Positions 46,196 through 56,867 of a DNA stretch of 64,000 bases are shown here, piece after piece. The stretch comes from Solen grandis (taxonomy: Eukaryota; Mollusca; Bivalvia; Adapedonta; Solenidae). The DNA is taken from the NCBI GenBank assembly GCA_021229015.1, contig CM037792.1, forward strand, positions 4,287,136 through 4,351,135, read 5' to 3'. Numbering within the stretch: position 1 is the stretch's first letter; each line of letters opens with the position of its first letter. The notes beneath the pieces were generated by a model. That model was not told where the DNA came from and searched no databases. It worked only from the letters and a program-made list of their open reading frames with translations. Position numbers and translations under genes: made by a program.

Positions 46196-47085
46196 ATGTT
46201 TTATTTTAGTTATTTACATATTTTTTATTTGTGTGTGTGTGGAGCTTATTTTTGATATGACAGTAATTCAACTGATTTGTCAAAAATTGAAAAAAAAACA
46301 TAATTTGAATAAGGACACCAAAGTCTTACTGAAATGTTAACTGGAATGTGTTATATACTCTCATATAGAGTATATAGGTATTCAAATTATTGATATTTGA
46401 AAATCAAATTGCAAATATTTTTCTTTGGAAGATATTGCAATACCGATATTACGGTATACTCAAGATATTGCGCAACCTCTTTTGATAAGGCGATAAATGA
46501 TGGGGAGAATAACTTCTTCCCTACCGTCTTAATTATGACGCTAAATATTAAAAAAAATCTATATCTCCATGTACAAATGTATAAATATTCAAAGACTCAA
46601 AACATGTTCATCGACACCGGGGGCATATGGGATACTTCCGGTTGGTAATTAGAAACATTGATCGTCTGTGGTCATCTCTACCTGCTGACATCGATTAGAA
46701 ATGGCGATTGTATAGGTGTCACATTGTGCGCAGTTGTACTTTAAGTATCTAAAAAAATATGAATATTTTCGAGTTCAACTCTAAAGTTCCTGTATTGGAT
46801 TTTTTTTTTTGATACTGCATTGCCTTTAATTATTTAGAAATTCATTTATTCATCAAGTAGAGTTACTTAATTCTTGCATTGGATTTTTTTTTGAGGGGTT
46901 GGGGGGGGGTTTTGATACTGTGTTGCCTTTAATTGCCTTTAATTATTTTGAAATTCATTTATTCATCAAGTAGTTAATTTATTGATGTAGCATTTCATTT
47001 AATCATTTGTATTTATCCGTTTATTTCTATGCGATTGAATGATGTTCAGTTTCCTTTTCAGGGCTCATTAGAATATCTCAGAAGC
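46196..47085. other. AT-rich intronic sequence
   Basis: A GT-rich run at 46232-46241, and a partial duplication of about 120 bases (ATTGGATTTTTTTTTTGA.. ..ATTCATTTATTCATCAAGTA at 46795-46860 and 46883-46975). No exon seen. Confidence 0.5.
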
Positions 47086-47100
47086 ACAAACTATCATAAC

Positions 47101-47740
47101 GGTAATACCTGCACTATGACTCTATGTAGGTCACAAACATTATTATAAAGATAAATACCTGCACTGTGACTCTATGTAGGTCACAAACATTATTATAAAG
47201 ATAAATACCTGCACTGTGACCGCATGTAGGTCACAAACATTATTATAAAGATAAATACCTGCACTGTGACTCTATGTAGGTCACAAACATTATTATAAAG
47301 ATAAATACCTGCACTGTGACCCCATGTAGGTCACAAACATTATTATAAAGATAAATACCTGCACTGTGACCGCATGTAGGTCACAAACATTATTATAAAG
47401 ATAAATATCTGCACTGTGACCGCATGTAGGTCACAAACATTATTATAAAGATAAATACCTGCACTGTGACCGAATGCAGGTCACAAACATTATTATAAAG
47501 ATAAATACCTGCACTGTGACCGCATGCAGGTCACAAACATTATTATAAAGATAAATACCTGCACTGTGACCGCATGCAGGTCACAAACATTATTATAAAG
47601 ATAAATACCTGCACTGTGACCGCATGCAGGTCACAAACATTATTATAAAGATAAATACCTGCACTGTGACCGCATGTAGGTCACAATTCATTATTATAAA
47701 GATAAATACCTGCACTGTGACCGCATGTAGGTCACAATCA
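47101..47740 (+). repeat. 50-bp satellite, 13 units, each with an inverted repeat
   Basis: Unit: AGGTCACAAACATTATTATA-AAGATAAATACCTGCACTGTGACC plus a 7-8 base variable linker. The period is exactly 50. Each unit junction forms TGTGACC-N7-GGTCACA (or the 6-base GTGAC..GTCAC form), a short stem-loop. Variation is concentrated in the loop (TCTATGTA, CGCATGTA, CCCATGTA, CGAATGCA, CGCATGCA) while the stem and the AT-rich part are nearly constant. Confidence 0.97.
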
Positions 47741-48006
47741 CCCACTGTTCATGTGTGTCTGTCTGCATGAACATATGTGCATGTAAATATATATATATGA
47801 TTATATACTTGTATGTATGTACGTGCGAATGTATGTATGTATGTATGTTACAAGTCACATATTGCATGCATACTAATAGATAATACTCACACATATATTC
47901 GTTTCAGCTGTGTAATGGTTTAAGTGCATGTGTATAGTCTATATGACTACATATCTACACATTTTTATAGTTTATGGTGCTTTGGACTCTCATTTATTCA
48001 TATAGC
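47741..48006. repeat. TATG/TATA microsatellites
   Basis: ATATATATAT at 47789-47798 and (TATG)n at about 47812-47848; nothing else. Confidence 0.8.
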
Positions 48007-48249
48007 TTAACCCTTTCCCTCATATATACTCATTTTGACGCCCTCAATAGATATCACATAAAGCCTGATCTGCAGAAAACCACAGTTAAACCTTACCAAA
48101 TTTAATTACAAAATCCTCATTTCCAGACCACTGAGGAGCAGCGAACAGCATAAAACCTGATCAGCCTGCGAGTTACTCGCAGGCTGATCTGGTTTTATGC
48201 TGTTCGCATAGGTCTTTTCATGGTGTCCTCTATGAGGGAAAGGGTTTAA
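48007..48249 (+). mobile_element. TTAA-flanked MITE, family A, copy 4
   Basis: Element 48011-48244; TTAA at left, T+TTAA at right (one extra T). Central palindrome near perfect: CAGCATAAAACCTGATCAGC against GCTGATCTGGTTTTATGCTG. Confidence 0.9.
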
Positions 48250-49588
48250 GTATTAAGTTTGAAAAATATAGTTGTATGTTGTTTTGGCATACATGTGTAT
48301 TTGTTAAGTTTTAACATTCCAATTTACGACGATTGTGAAACAAGTTCCTGTGGTGGACAAGAATAGGCCATTAAAAATCTTGACTTACTGGGGTTCGAAC
48401 CAAAGAATGGAAAATAACAATGGAAAAATGGAGATAAATGTATAAATGTTGACGAATGTTGACACAATATACAATGTAGATCAATTTCCGTGCATATTTA
48501 ACATAACTGTTAACTCCAGTGTAAGAGACTTGCATTTATTTAAACGTATATTATGTACATGTATATACGTATATATTTTTTGGTTAAACATCACACCAGT
48601 AGTATTTCTGTCATTTCGGAATTACAATCAGATACAAACACTGAAAAATTGTAAATATTTTTTAGCTGCTATCCGGTGTAAATATCTATGCAAGTTTCGT
48701 TGTTTCACGAAACATTTCAGTTCGAGATTTTCCTCAACCCATTGTCATAATATTCAGAAAAAAAACAAACAAGGTCGTTAAAATTGTATATACGTTTACA
48801 TTTCATTATGCACCTTTCCATTTTTTAGCTTTGAAAAGCTAAGCCCCCCTTTTCTCATTCATGGCAAGATCAACTGCTTACAAACAGTATCACAAACAAA
48901 ATCACGTGTTATTTTGTGTAAACCAGTGAACCATTGACTACCTATTATCCCAGTATTGCTACTGGAAAGCTTGTAAGTCAATATAAACACTGGAAAGGTA
49001 TGTATATCAACATGTGTCGGTCAAGAGAAGACAAGTGGACCGACTATGAACCATTAAGGGCAGTCTTTGAAACTTGGGCACATGAATAATCATAAATGAG
49101 TATCGCTATAAACTATTTCTCACTAACACCGTTTGTTTAAATGATCCTGCTGTAATTGAACAGAACGGAATTTATTGGTATAATAAGAGTAAGTATAATG
49201 ATATAAAATCACCATAAGATAGATTTTACACACGCAGTAAGTAATGGTTAGGTAAAAATGCTAAGCAGAAGAAATGTTTACAGATATTTAAACTTTGTTC
49301 CTTTTATATCCTAATTATATATAAAATTAGTATAATACTGAAAATGCTATGCTTGTTACAAAATAGTATAACTAAATGTTTTCCTAATGTTCTTATGTAA
49401 CATCCATCAATTTGCTTTAGAACAGGTAATCAACATATTACTTCTTCAAGCATTGTGTATCGTGTTAAAAATTATTATTATTACTTTTTTTTCTTGATTA
49501 TTTTTATATTTTTTGGAGTACCCATTGGTACTCATCACTCTGGTACAGCTGCCATTGAGTTGCGAACTTACTTACCCCTCAACCTCAT

Positions 49589-49800
49589 ATAGCCCTTTCC
49601 CTCATATAGACTCATTTTGACGCACTCAATAGGTACCACATAACGCCTGATCTGCAGAAAACCACATTTAAACCTTACCAAATTTAATTACAAAATCCTC
49701 GTTTCCAGACCACTGAGGAGCAGCGAACAGCATAAAACCTGATCAGCCTGCGAGTTCGCATAGGTCTTTTCATGGTTTCCTCTATGAGGGAAAGGGATAG
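49589..49800 (+). mobile_element. family A MITE, copy 5, ATAG-flanked and missing one hairpin arm
   Basis: Element 49593-49796 with intact ends, but flanked by ATAG on both sides in place of TTAA. About 30 bases (one arm of the central palindrome) are missing exactly between CGAGTT and CGCATAGG. Confidence 0.9.
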
Positions 49801-50089
49801 ACTCTTTATGACGCATTGGAAAAACAAAAATCCAGACCACACAGCTCGTTCCAGGTGCTGTCTGATCAAGGTCTTTTCTGTTTGCTCATGCAAAATTGTA
49901 GCTCAGATTCTACAAAGTCCGCATGGCATTGTTTCATACACCATTTGAAAATTTAGTAAATTAGAATTCATCAAGTCATGAATTCAAAAGCTTAAGTGTT
50001 AAATGATATTATCATACATATGTATTTTTCTAGGGGTATAGTTCTTCCTACATGCTCGCTGATGAAACTCTGTATTTTTGTTGATACAG

Positions 50090-50428
50090 GGAAAGGAAAG
50101 AGAACATAGAGTCTGGAAAATATTCACCCAGCTACAAATGATCAGGGGCTTGCCCGGGGACATGCGGCAAGGCAGTACCTTCCAGCTGCCCGAGGCGATA
50201 CAGGACGGAAGTTTCCTCTTCATGGGAACCGATTCCCCGCCTCTTGCCCGCCCTTCTCACAGCGGGTGCGAGTCGGACATGGCCCGCTTCCTTAACGGGT
50301 CTTTAGATTACGAAGTGTGTGCAAAAACCGGGACGCTTTATCAGGGAACACGACGGAAGGAAAAGGCATTGGGAATAATGAAACAGAGAGTCCACACAAA
50401 ACTGCAGCACCTCAAGAGCGTGCAGTAA
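50090..50428 (+). CDS. host gene, last exon (112 codons), conserved-looking C-terminal domain
   Basis: Acceptor GTTGATACAG; the frame starts in phase 0 at GKEREHRVWKIFTQLQMIRG and ends at TAA 50426-50428. The exon is compositionally unlike exons 1-3: GC-richer, with W, C, G, P and hydrophobic residues. Recognisable stretches are LPGDMRQGSTFQLPEAIQDG, FLFMGTDSPPLARPSHSGCE and ARFLNGSLDYEVCAKTGTLY, then a basic tail RRKEKALGIMKQRVHTKLQ. This is what a folded, selected C-terminal domain attached to a long disordered region would look like. I do not recognise the domain. Joining to exon 3 is inferred from phase, frame and order; an extra unseen exon in the 10.5-kb intron, or a separate gene, is possible. 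Confidence 0.6.
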   Translation, partial: GKEREHRVWKIFTQLQMIRGLPGDMRQGSTFQLPEAIQDGSFLFMGTDSPPLARPSHSGCESDMARFLNGSLDYEVCAKTGTLYQGTRRKEKALGIMKQRVHTKLQHLKSVQ

Positions 50429-50513
50429 CTATATCGGGGATACACACGTACGTGTGTACCATTTCTCGCGATTACATGACATCATATTCGTCAAATAACT
50501 GATTGACGTAAGA

Positions 50514-50519
50514 AATAAA
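50514..50519 (+). terminator. possible poly(A) signal
   Basis: AATAAA lies 86 bases after the last-exon stop codon, a reasonable position for a short 3' UTR. Confidence 0.4.
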
Positions 50520-51650
50520 AAGTGAAAATTCGAATAGAACCAATATGTATACAACAGTTGCCATATATTCATATGAAAACGTTATGGCATAAAAAGGCAT
50601 TTCTTGCATTGTGTGTATCTGTATACAGACTTGGATGTCACCGACCGTACATACCACTATGTAATATTTGAATACTAGGGACAAAGTTCATCATAGAAAC
50701 ACCAAAATAATTTATTTCTTAAAAATATTAAGTTACGATTTAATTCGAATTAAGGTCATATTCTGATTCAACATAGTCATGTACTTAAATATTTCATAAA
50801 CCAGAAATGGTGGAATGTATTTTTACATTAATTGAGAATTTAAATAGGCATTAACACTTTGTATTGACGGCCGACTTCTCGCCAGGTAAGTCTTCATATA
50901 TCAAATATTTATGTGTCATCGACACGATCGATCGACCTTCATTGAGGTTTTCCTGAATCGGAAAAATGAACTGGATTTATCAAATTCAACTGTCTAAATG
51001 TTTGTTATACTCAGTAATGTCTAAATAATTAATTCAATTTTATTCATTATATTGAAATTCGGATCTTATTATTCTGTTCATTTGTGCTAATTAGTATTTG
51101 AACAAACAAAATACAATTCATGTTTATAATTATTTTTCTGCTATCCTATTTCAATTGGCTTTTGAACATGTTGAGGTTATACATGTATAAATACAGATAG
51201 TCCCGTAGGAAGCTGTTTAATTTGATATGAGCCTGCACGACGTTGTTTAAAGTACCCTTTGTCAACTTTAATGTTTACTCACTAATTCATGTATTATTGT
51301 TACAAAAAAGCAGCAATGGTGACATCAAGAGAGAGAGCGAGGGGAGAGAGAGAGAGCGATTTCTATTCTGTCAAATGTTTCATAATTCACCACATGTTAT
51401 CAATATTGAAAGGCAGTGTATATCAATAGTTCATCATATAATTAAGAAATTATATATATTGCCCATTGATTCACATTAGATATGCACTGGTACAGAGAAA
51501 ACCATGGGTTTGTGTACCGATAGTTGTGCCTACTGCTTGGTGAAAAAAATGTCACATGTTTAATCAGGCATCACTTGGGATTGTCACTTGGAAGATTATT
51601 TGTACAGCAAGAGTTGGCCTGGGGTCGTAGTCACAGAACGTCTCAAGATT
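50520..51650. other. no recognisable feature
   Basis: AT-rich sequence with a (GA)n patch at 51329-51358. No gene supported. Confidence 0.5.
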
Positions 51651-51654
51651 GGCT

Positions 51655-52210
51655 TAACTTTTTTAGTCCCCACCGTCCGCCCGTCCGTCATTTCGTTGGC
51701 TACATCTTCGTTTCCGCTTTATAACTTCCATATTAATGGATGGATTTTCATAATGTTTTCACAGGTGTGTTTGTCATAACACAAAGGTGTGTCGCGTTCA
51801 TCAACAATCTGCACACTTGAAAGGTCAAGGTCACCGGTGTTGTTAGAAATTCCCTTTGGTATTTATAGGCAACATCTATATGTCCACTCTGTAACTTCCA
51901 TTTTCATTAAACCGTTTAGAAAAGTGTTTGTCATTACACGAAGATGTGTTGGTGTAACAATTAACCATATGCGTCCTTGAAAGGTCAAGGTCACAGTAGT
52001 TGTTAGAAATTGTCTTTGGTATTCATATATAGTCTTTATTTGCATGTCTGCTCTATAATTTCCATATCTATATTTGAAATTCCATAAAACTTTAAAAAGT
52101 GTTTGTTTTGACACAAACATATGTCACGTGCATAAACCATATGCGCGCTTGAACGAGTTGTTAGGAGATGTCTGTGGTGTTCATAGGCAACATGGTTTAA
52201 TCAACATGGT
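51655..52210 (+). repeat. pearl-like 160-bp tandem repeats, about 3 units
   Basis: Starts with TTTTTAGTCCCCACCGTCCG and a CCGTC-type run (51664-51690). Then come units marked by TGAAAGGTCAAGGTCAC at 51818 and 51978, AACTTCCAT..TTTCAT and AAGTGTTTGTC. The 160-bp period and CCGTC start fit pearl/Helentron-type non-autonomous elements of bivalves. Confidence 0.75.
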
Positions 52211-52304
52211 ATCCAATTGTAGCAAACCTCGCACAGATGTAGCGATTAGACCATACCTAAAATATAAATTCGAGGCGATTGTTATTAAATCAAAAAGACC
52301 ACAT

Positions 52305-52430
52305 CACCTTAAGGCAAAGTCCCTGTAATGGTTCCGCTACCTCTTGACCATTTAACCTCTACCAAGATCACCAAGGTACCCTAAATGAAACATTAGGAAA
52401 TCTTGGCTATCTTCGTGAAAGTAACTAAGT
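52305..52430 (+). repeat. dispersed repeat F
   Basis: CCCTGTAATGGTTCCGCTAC, TTTAACCTCTACCAAGATCA and CAAGGTACC..TTAGGAAATCTTGGC match 44605-44715 inside the decayed Helentron-like element. Confidence 0.7.
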
Positions 52431-53645
52431 ACAAAGAAGTGAGGAGGCAACATATGTTATACACATAAGGTTTTATTGTTGGTACATTATATAATTCACA
52501 CCACGTGTTTGAATAAGGTTTAAGAGGAATATAAAGATTAGATATTTGATAAAGATCAAAAGATAGGTGAATTAAAAAATTGTAGGAACATATTGAGCAG
52601 ATATGTGGGGTATTACGGCAAACAAACATTTTTTATGGGTGGCCTAATATAATGACGTCACACATGCAGGTCCGATATCACAAAGAGGTGCGATAAGGCT
52701 TTTCACGATATGGTGCAGTGTCAACAATGACACCCGCTATTGTACCGAGTAAATAGTGGTCTGGTAAATTTCCAAGTGCATTATTAAATTAAATTAAAAA
52801 TGTCTCTATCAGCTGTGTTTGTCGATACAAACAGTGCTTTTATTACTCGCTACACAAATATAAAACAAGACCATCGTGTCAAGTGGGGACTGGTATTAAT
52901 TACCACACATTATTCTATATTCTTTATTCTGATTGAATTCACGTTTTCTGTATGTTACAACCAAACAGAGTTTGACACTAAAGTAAGTGAAAATCGTTTT
53001 GTGGTGAGGTCAGAATCCATAACAATACTATCTGCTTATTGCCTTTTCAATTTTAAAATATTTAGCGTTCAGTCGATTCCTTAATAAGTTCCATTAGTTT
53101 TTTGTTTTGTTTTTAGATTTTTCATGTCGCAATTACAAAGGAAGAAAAAATGTTCATAAAATTAGACGAAATATGCAATTTTCATATAAACCGTAATCAA
53201 TACTGATCATGGTGATGCATGATGTACGTGTGAGAGAATTTGATACAAAAGGTATCTGACTGGTACCTTGTTCCATACTGTATGATCAGGTATATGAATT
53301 TGTGATGTATTTGAAATGAAATCTGTGATAAGATTTTTATTTATGTACATAAATAAACTATGAAGACAGAAACTTCCTTTTCTAACAAAATAGCCTTCCG
53401 TTGAATGTGTTGTTGTTGTTGTTTTGTTTGTTTTTTGTTTGTTACGATCCCAGCTTTGTACGGATCATTGGCAATAATTAAAATAAAATGGACACCATGA
53501 ATAATTATAGATTCAGAATCGTCATAGTCATGTTTCAATAATTGTGTAAATTTTATCAAATAAGTGTCAAAGTTTTGGTCCAAGAGGAATTTAAATGTGG
53601 ATGTATCTTTCTATGTCGATTTGAAATATATTTTTAGATCTATTA
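52431..53645. other. no recognisable gene
   Basis: AT-rich; a plus-strand open frame at 52800-53084 has no recognisable motif, start context or splice partner. (TTG)n at 53408-53421. Confidence 0.45.
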
Positions 53646-53647
53646 TT

Positions 53648-53785
53648 AGACCTCCTTGACGGTTTCTTGGTTGGACCTCGCGCATGAGAAGGCCATACAA
53701 GATTTTTGATTCATTCTCTCAACTAGGATCGAACCTACAACCATCGAATTTACAGCCGTATAGGCTATCACTGGATATCCTGTAA
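53648..53785 (-). repeat. diverged SINE, family 1-like
   Basis: The minus-strand head ATATCCAGTGATAGCCTATA and TGTAGGTTCGATCCTAG form A and B boxes. The body ends GAAACCGTCAAGGAGG, like the GGAACCGTCGCGAGGG end of copy 2. Confidence 0.6.
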
Positions 53786-53867
53786 CAATAAATAACCACA
53801 TAGGGCGAGTGACATTTAATACAAACACAGACACTGGTATTGCTCTCATGTACATTGATGTATGTTT

Positions 53868-54175
53868 ATGTTCGTTAATTGGGTTTAACGTCCAACCAAC
53901 AGTATTTCAGTAATTTGGAGACGATGTCTACTTGAAACAAATATAGTGCTGCCACGCTGCAGTAACATCCCGTAGACATATGGCATGATTCCACACCCAG
54001 TCACACTATTCTGACAGCGGGCAAACACGTACTACCCTTATATGTTGAGTGCCAAGAAGGAAGCTTTACTAGTATCAGTTTTTACGACTTTGGTAGGTCG
54101 CGCCCAGGGATCGAAACCACGACCTCCCGATTCGAGTCGGACGCTCTAACCACACGACCATTTGAACCGGTTATG
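53868..54175 (-). repeat. near full-length tRNA-derived SINE, family 3
   Basis: The minus strand starts with AACCGGTTCAAATGGTCGTG, TGGTTAGAGCGTCCGACTCG (box A) and GGTTTCGATCCCTGGG (box B), then a body with GGGTGTGGAATCATGCC, and the tail ACTGTTGGTTGGACGTTAAA plus CCCAATTAAC. Confidence 0.85.
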
Positions 54176-54224
54176 TACTATTGAATCTTTTTTTTTTTCC
54201 TTGATAATAACTCGGTAATTTATT

Positions 54225-54406
54225 ATGACGGGAAAATTCGGGATTATATAGTATTCGTTGATTCTTATTCTATAGAATATGAAAACTAGTTAATGAACGA
54301 CTTTCGTGGAGACAATACTCGTGAATAGCAACAAGCTACAAAATCAACGAAAAATAGTCCCTCGCGAAAAGAAAATGTAGTTCCCACGAAAATGATTTTA
54401 CAGTAA
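54225..54406. mobile_element. mariner-type MITE remnant
   Basis: The right end TCCCACGAAAATGATTTTAC AGTA matches the right end of the MITE at 26931-27140. The left part is diverged (ACTTTCGTGGAGACAATACT) and its edge is uncertain. Confidence 0.5.
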
Positions 54407-55319
54407 TCGGATAAATATCGTTATCATTCATGTGCATTTCTTTCCTCACGAGATACAATGAAACGTCGAAATGAGACAATGAAACGCAGTAACGTTTCCT
54501 TGAAAAGGCATCAACTGTAATCACGTGACAATAAAAAAAAACTAATGCATGCAATCATTCATTTATCATCCACAGCAACGAAATAAGCAAGTCCTATTAC
54601 TTTTAAATTGAACTAATCTTCACATTTCACATCTATATTTAACCACCCAGCGGACCGATGAAAGCCACATTACTGCTAAGGAGTTCCATACATTATTTAT
54701 CTAGTTATTAACTGTTAACGGAAATCAATAAAATAAACTTACTATCACCCTATCAACAACGCATGCTTCGTTTACTAGACACCAAATGGTGACATGATTA
54801 AAACTAATGTGCTTTATGGTTCTGGGACACAAATACATGATGTTGAGAACCTTAAAAAACATTATATACCGAAATTATGATATATTAGACAAACAATGGT
54901 CACAATAAGTTTTAATGTTTTTTACCATCTGTAGCTTAAGTAGTGATTTTTTTTTTTTTTTGTCCAGCTGGAAATTAACGAGGACTAAAATTACAAGAAT
55001 GCATTGTCTTTGTTATGAAATGTGTAAATTTGGATTTGGCTAAATAATTTCTATATACTATACAGAAACAGAATTTAGAAGAAAAACACATTTGTTATGT
55101 ATTTCTTGTTTTAATTTACTTTTTATATACTGTGTTTTTTATTCACACTGATTATGAGACTTGCTTCAAAATTTACAGCATTTTATTGTTGAATAAATAA
55201 GCAGATATTATGAACTTATGAACTTTGACCACGGCGTTCAGAATGGAATAATCCGTAAGTGAGGTAAGTTCCCAAAATCAAGCATCAAGATATCGCACGG
55301 AACATTCTCTAATGTTCAT
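54407..55319. other. no recognisable feature
   Basis: AT-rich spacer; a T-run at 54945-54961. Confidence 0.45.
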
Positions 55320-55925
55320 CTCATTTGTTTTTGGAAAAATTGAAAGGGGTAACTCATTCTGGAAACTTAACAATTCACTTTTGAAAGACAAAAAATACAT
55401 TCAAGAAATTAATATATAAATGAGGTAAAAGCACAATACTTAGTGAAAGAATCAAACACTGGACTGGATGTCAGTCAAATTCTTCCAGATGACTTAAAAT
55501 TTCACATTGATGACCAATTATTTTTGAAACAATGTTATTTAGTATTAGAGGGAAACAATAGCATACTCTTCAAATAAAAAGAAATTGAATATAGAAAACA
55601 GTATAATGAAAGAAATTGATTATTTAATTAAAAAAATAAATAAAAAAACAAGTACATTTGGACAATGATTTAATTGAACAGAAAAAGAATGCCCTTCTAG
55701 AAATCAGAAAAAAAAGAAACTAGAAGGAGTATTTATAAGATCAAGAGCAAAATGGTAGAGGAAGGGGAGAAACCAATAAATAGAATATATTTATCCATCT
55801 TTGTATTGATGGTCCAAAATCAAAGATTTTTAATACATTTTTTTCATAAATTTCCAAGAGACAGTATCAAAAGCAGTTCTAAAATCTATTAAAAGGAAAA
55901 GACCATTCTGTAAAGAAATGAATAT
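55320..55925. pseudogene. L1-like ORF2 relic with inverted downstream part
   Basis: The plus strand at 55348-55425 reads GNSFWKLNNSLLKDKKYIQE, and at 55713-55790 LEGVFIRSRAKW-stop-then GRNQ (frame-shifted EEGEKP). These blocks precede the RT domain in L1-like ORF2 proteins. Immediately after, the minus strand from about 55913 to 55775 reads GLFLLIDFRTAFDTVSWKF and, one frame over, LKIFDFGPSIQRWINIFY, the RT block with the first catalytic aspartate. So the 5' and 3' neighbours of one ORF point in opposite directions. Many stops; dead element. Confidence 0.65.
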
Positions 55926-55954
55926 CATACATCATCCTAATATTTGAGTTCCAG

Positions 55955-56245
55955 GCTCGAATTCCACCAACCATACTTACCGCTAAGTAATGTTTAATTA
56001 CTTTGAAGGTCCGAGCAAATTTCAACATTATTGTGTCTCTAATGAAAATACTCAATAGTTCATATGTTCACATGTATCTTTAGTTATTTAGGTAATAATT
56101 CATTCATTTTGTCATGTACTGGAATTTTCCAGTAACAAGAATGTGTTTCAGGAGTTTATTTTTTTATTTTTTTTATTTAATTTTTTTTTTTAATTTAAAT
56201 ATTGCTCAGCGCTAAGTATTGTTGGTGGATTTTGAGCCAAAATCT
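55955..56245. repeat. two SINE family 2 tail fragments in opposite orientation
   Basis: Plus strand 55958-55995: CGAATTCCACCAACCATACT then ACCGCTAAGTAATG. Minus strand 56240-56195: AAATCCACCAACAATACTTA GCGCTGAGCAAT. Both match the tail at 5158-5190. Confidence 0.6.
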
Positions 56246-56867
56246 TTTAATTGTACACAGCCGCTCCCTTGATTAATCAATATTACTATATTTGTAAAAC
56301 ATATTTGTCAATATTTATATGTATAAAAAATAGATATTTCTCCTTACGATAAACACTCTCACAAGGCATAAAATTGTTATATTTTTGTTGTTAAAATGTC
56401 ATTACATACAGCTGAAATGAAAATAATTTATTTAATTTTAATGTAATGATCTGTATATACTTAATAAAAGTAAGTTATGTTAAAACATAGGATAATTATA
56501 GCAGCATCATCATCATCAGCAGCATCATCATCATCATCAACATATTTGTTGGATGGCGAATAGTTGTGTTATTCCTTGACAGCGTAATCAAACGTTCAAC
56601 TTTGATTCGATAATAAAAAAACTATTAGTCGATCATGGAATGCCAGTGAAGACATATAAATGACGCCATTAGCAACAAAGTCAATACAAATGCTCTGAGT
56701 AATGATAAACTGGCGACAATTACATGAAGCGAAGAGGGAGAAAATGGAACAGCAGATACAGCTGGTTGGTTAATAATTTTAAAACTTTTAAATTTTAACC
56801 CATACCCAAAGGAATCACTATTTTTTATTCTATTAAGTGATACATTGAGAAATAAATGTCATGATAC
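56246..56867. other. AT-rich spacer with (CAT)n
   Basis: CAT/CAG triplet run at 56503-56540; nothing else recognised. Confidence 0.5.

Larger units (their letters stand above)
39593..50089 (+). other. intron 3 of the host gene
   Basis: Donor GTAAGC, acceptor GTTGATACAG. This 10.5-kb interval holds the tRNA-like sequence, MITE A and B copies, a decayed Helentron-like element, a 500-bp MITE, a SINE and the 50-bp satellite. Stretches 41150-42850 and 48250-49580 are AT-rich with short microsatellites and no exon that I can support. Confidence 0.6.

Noticed and set aside
52800..53084. 94-codon plus-strand frame as a gene
   Set aside because: No recognisable motif, splice signal or conservation evidence; AT-rich chance frames of this size are expected in 64 kb.
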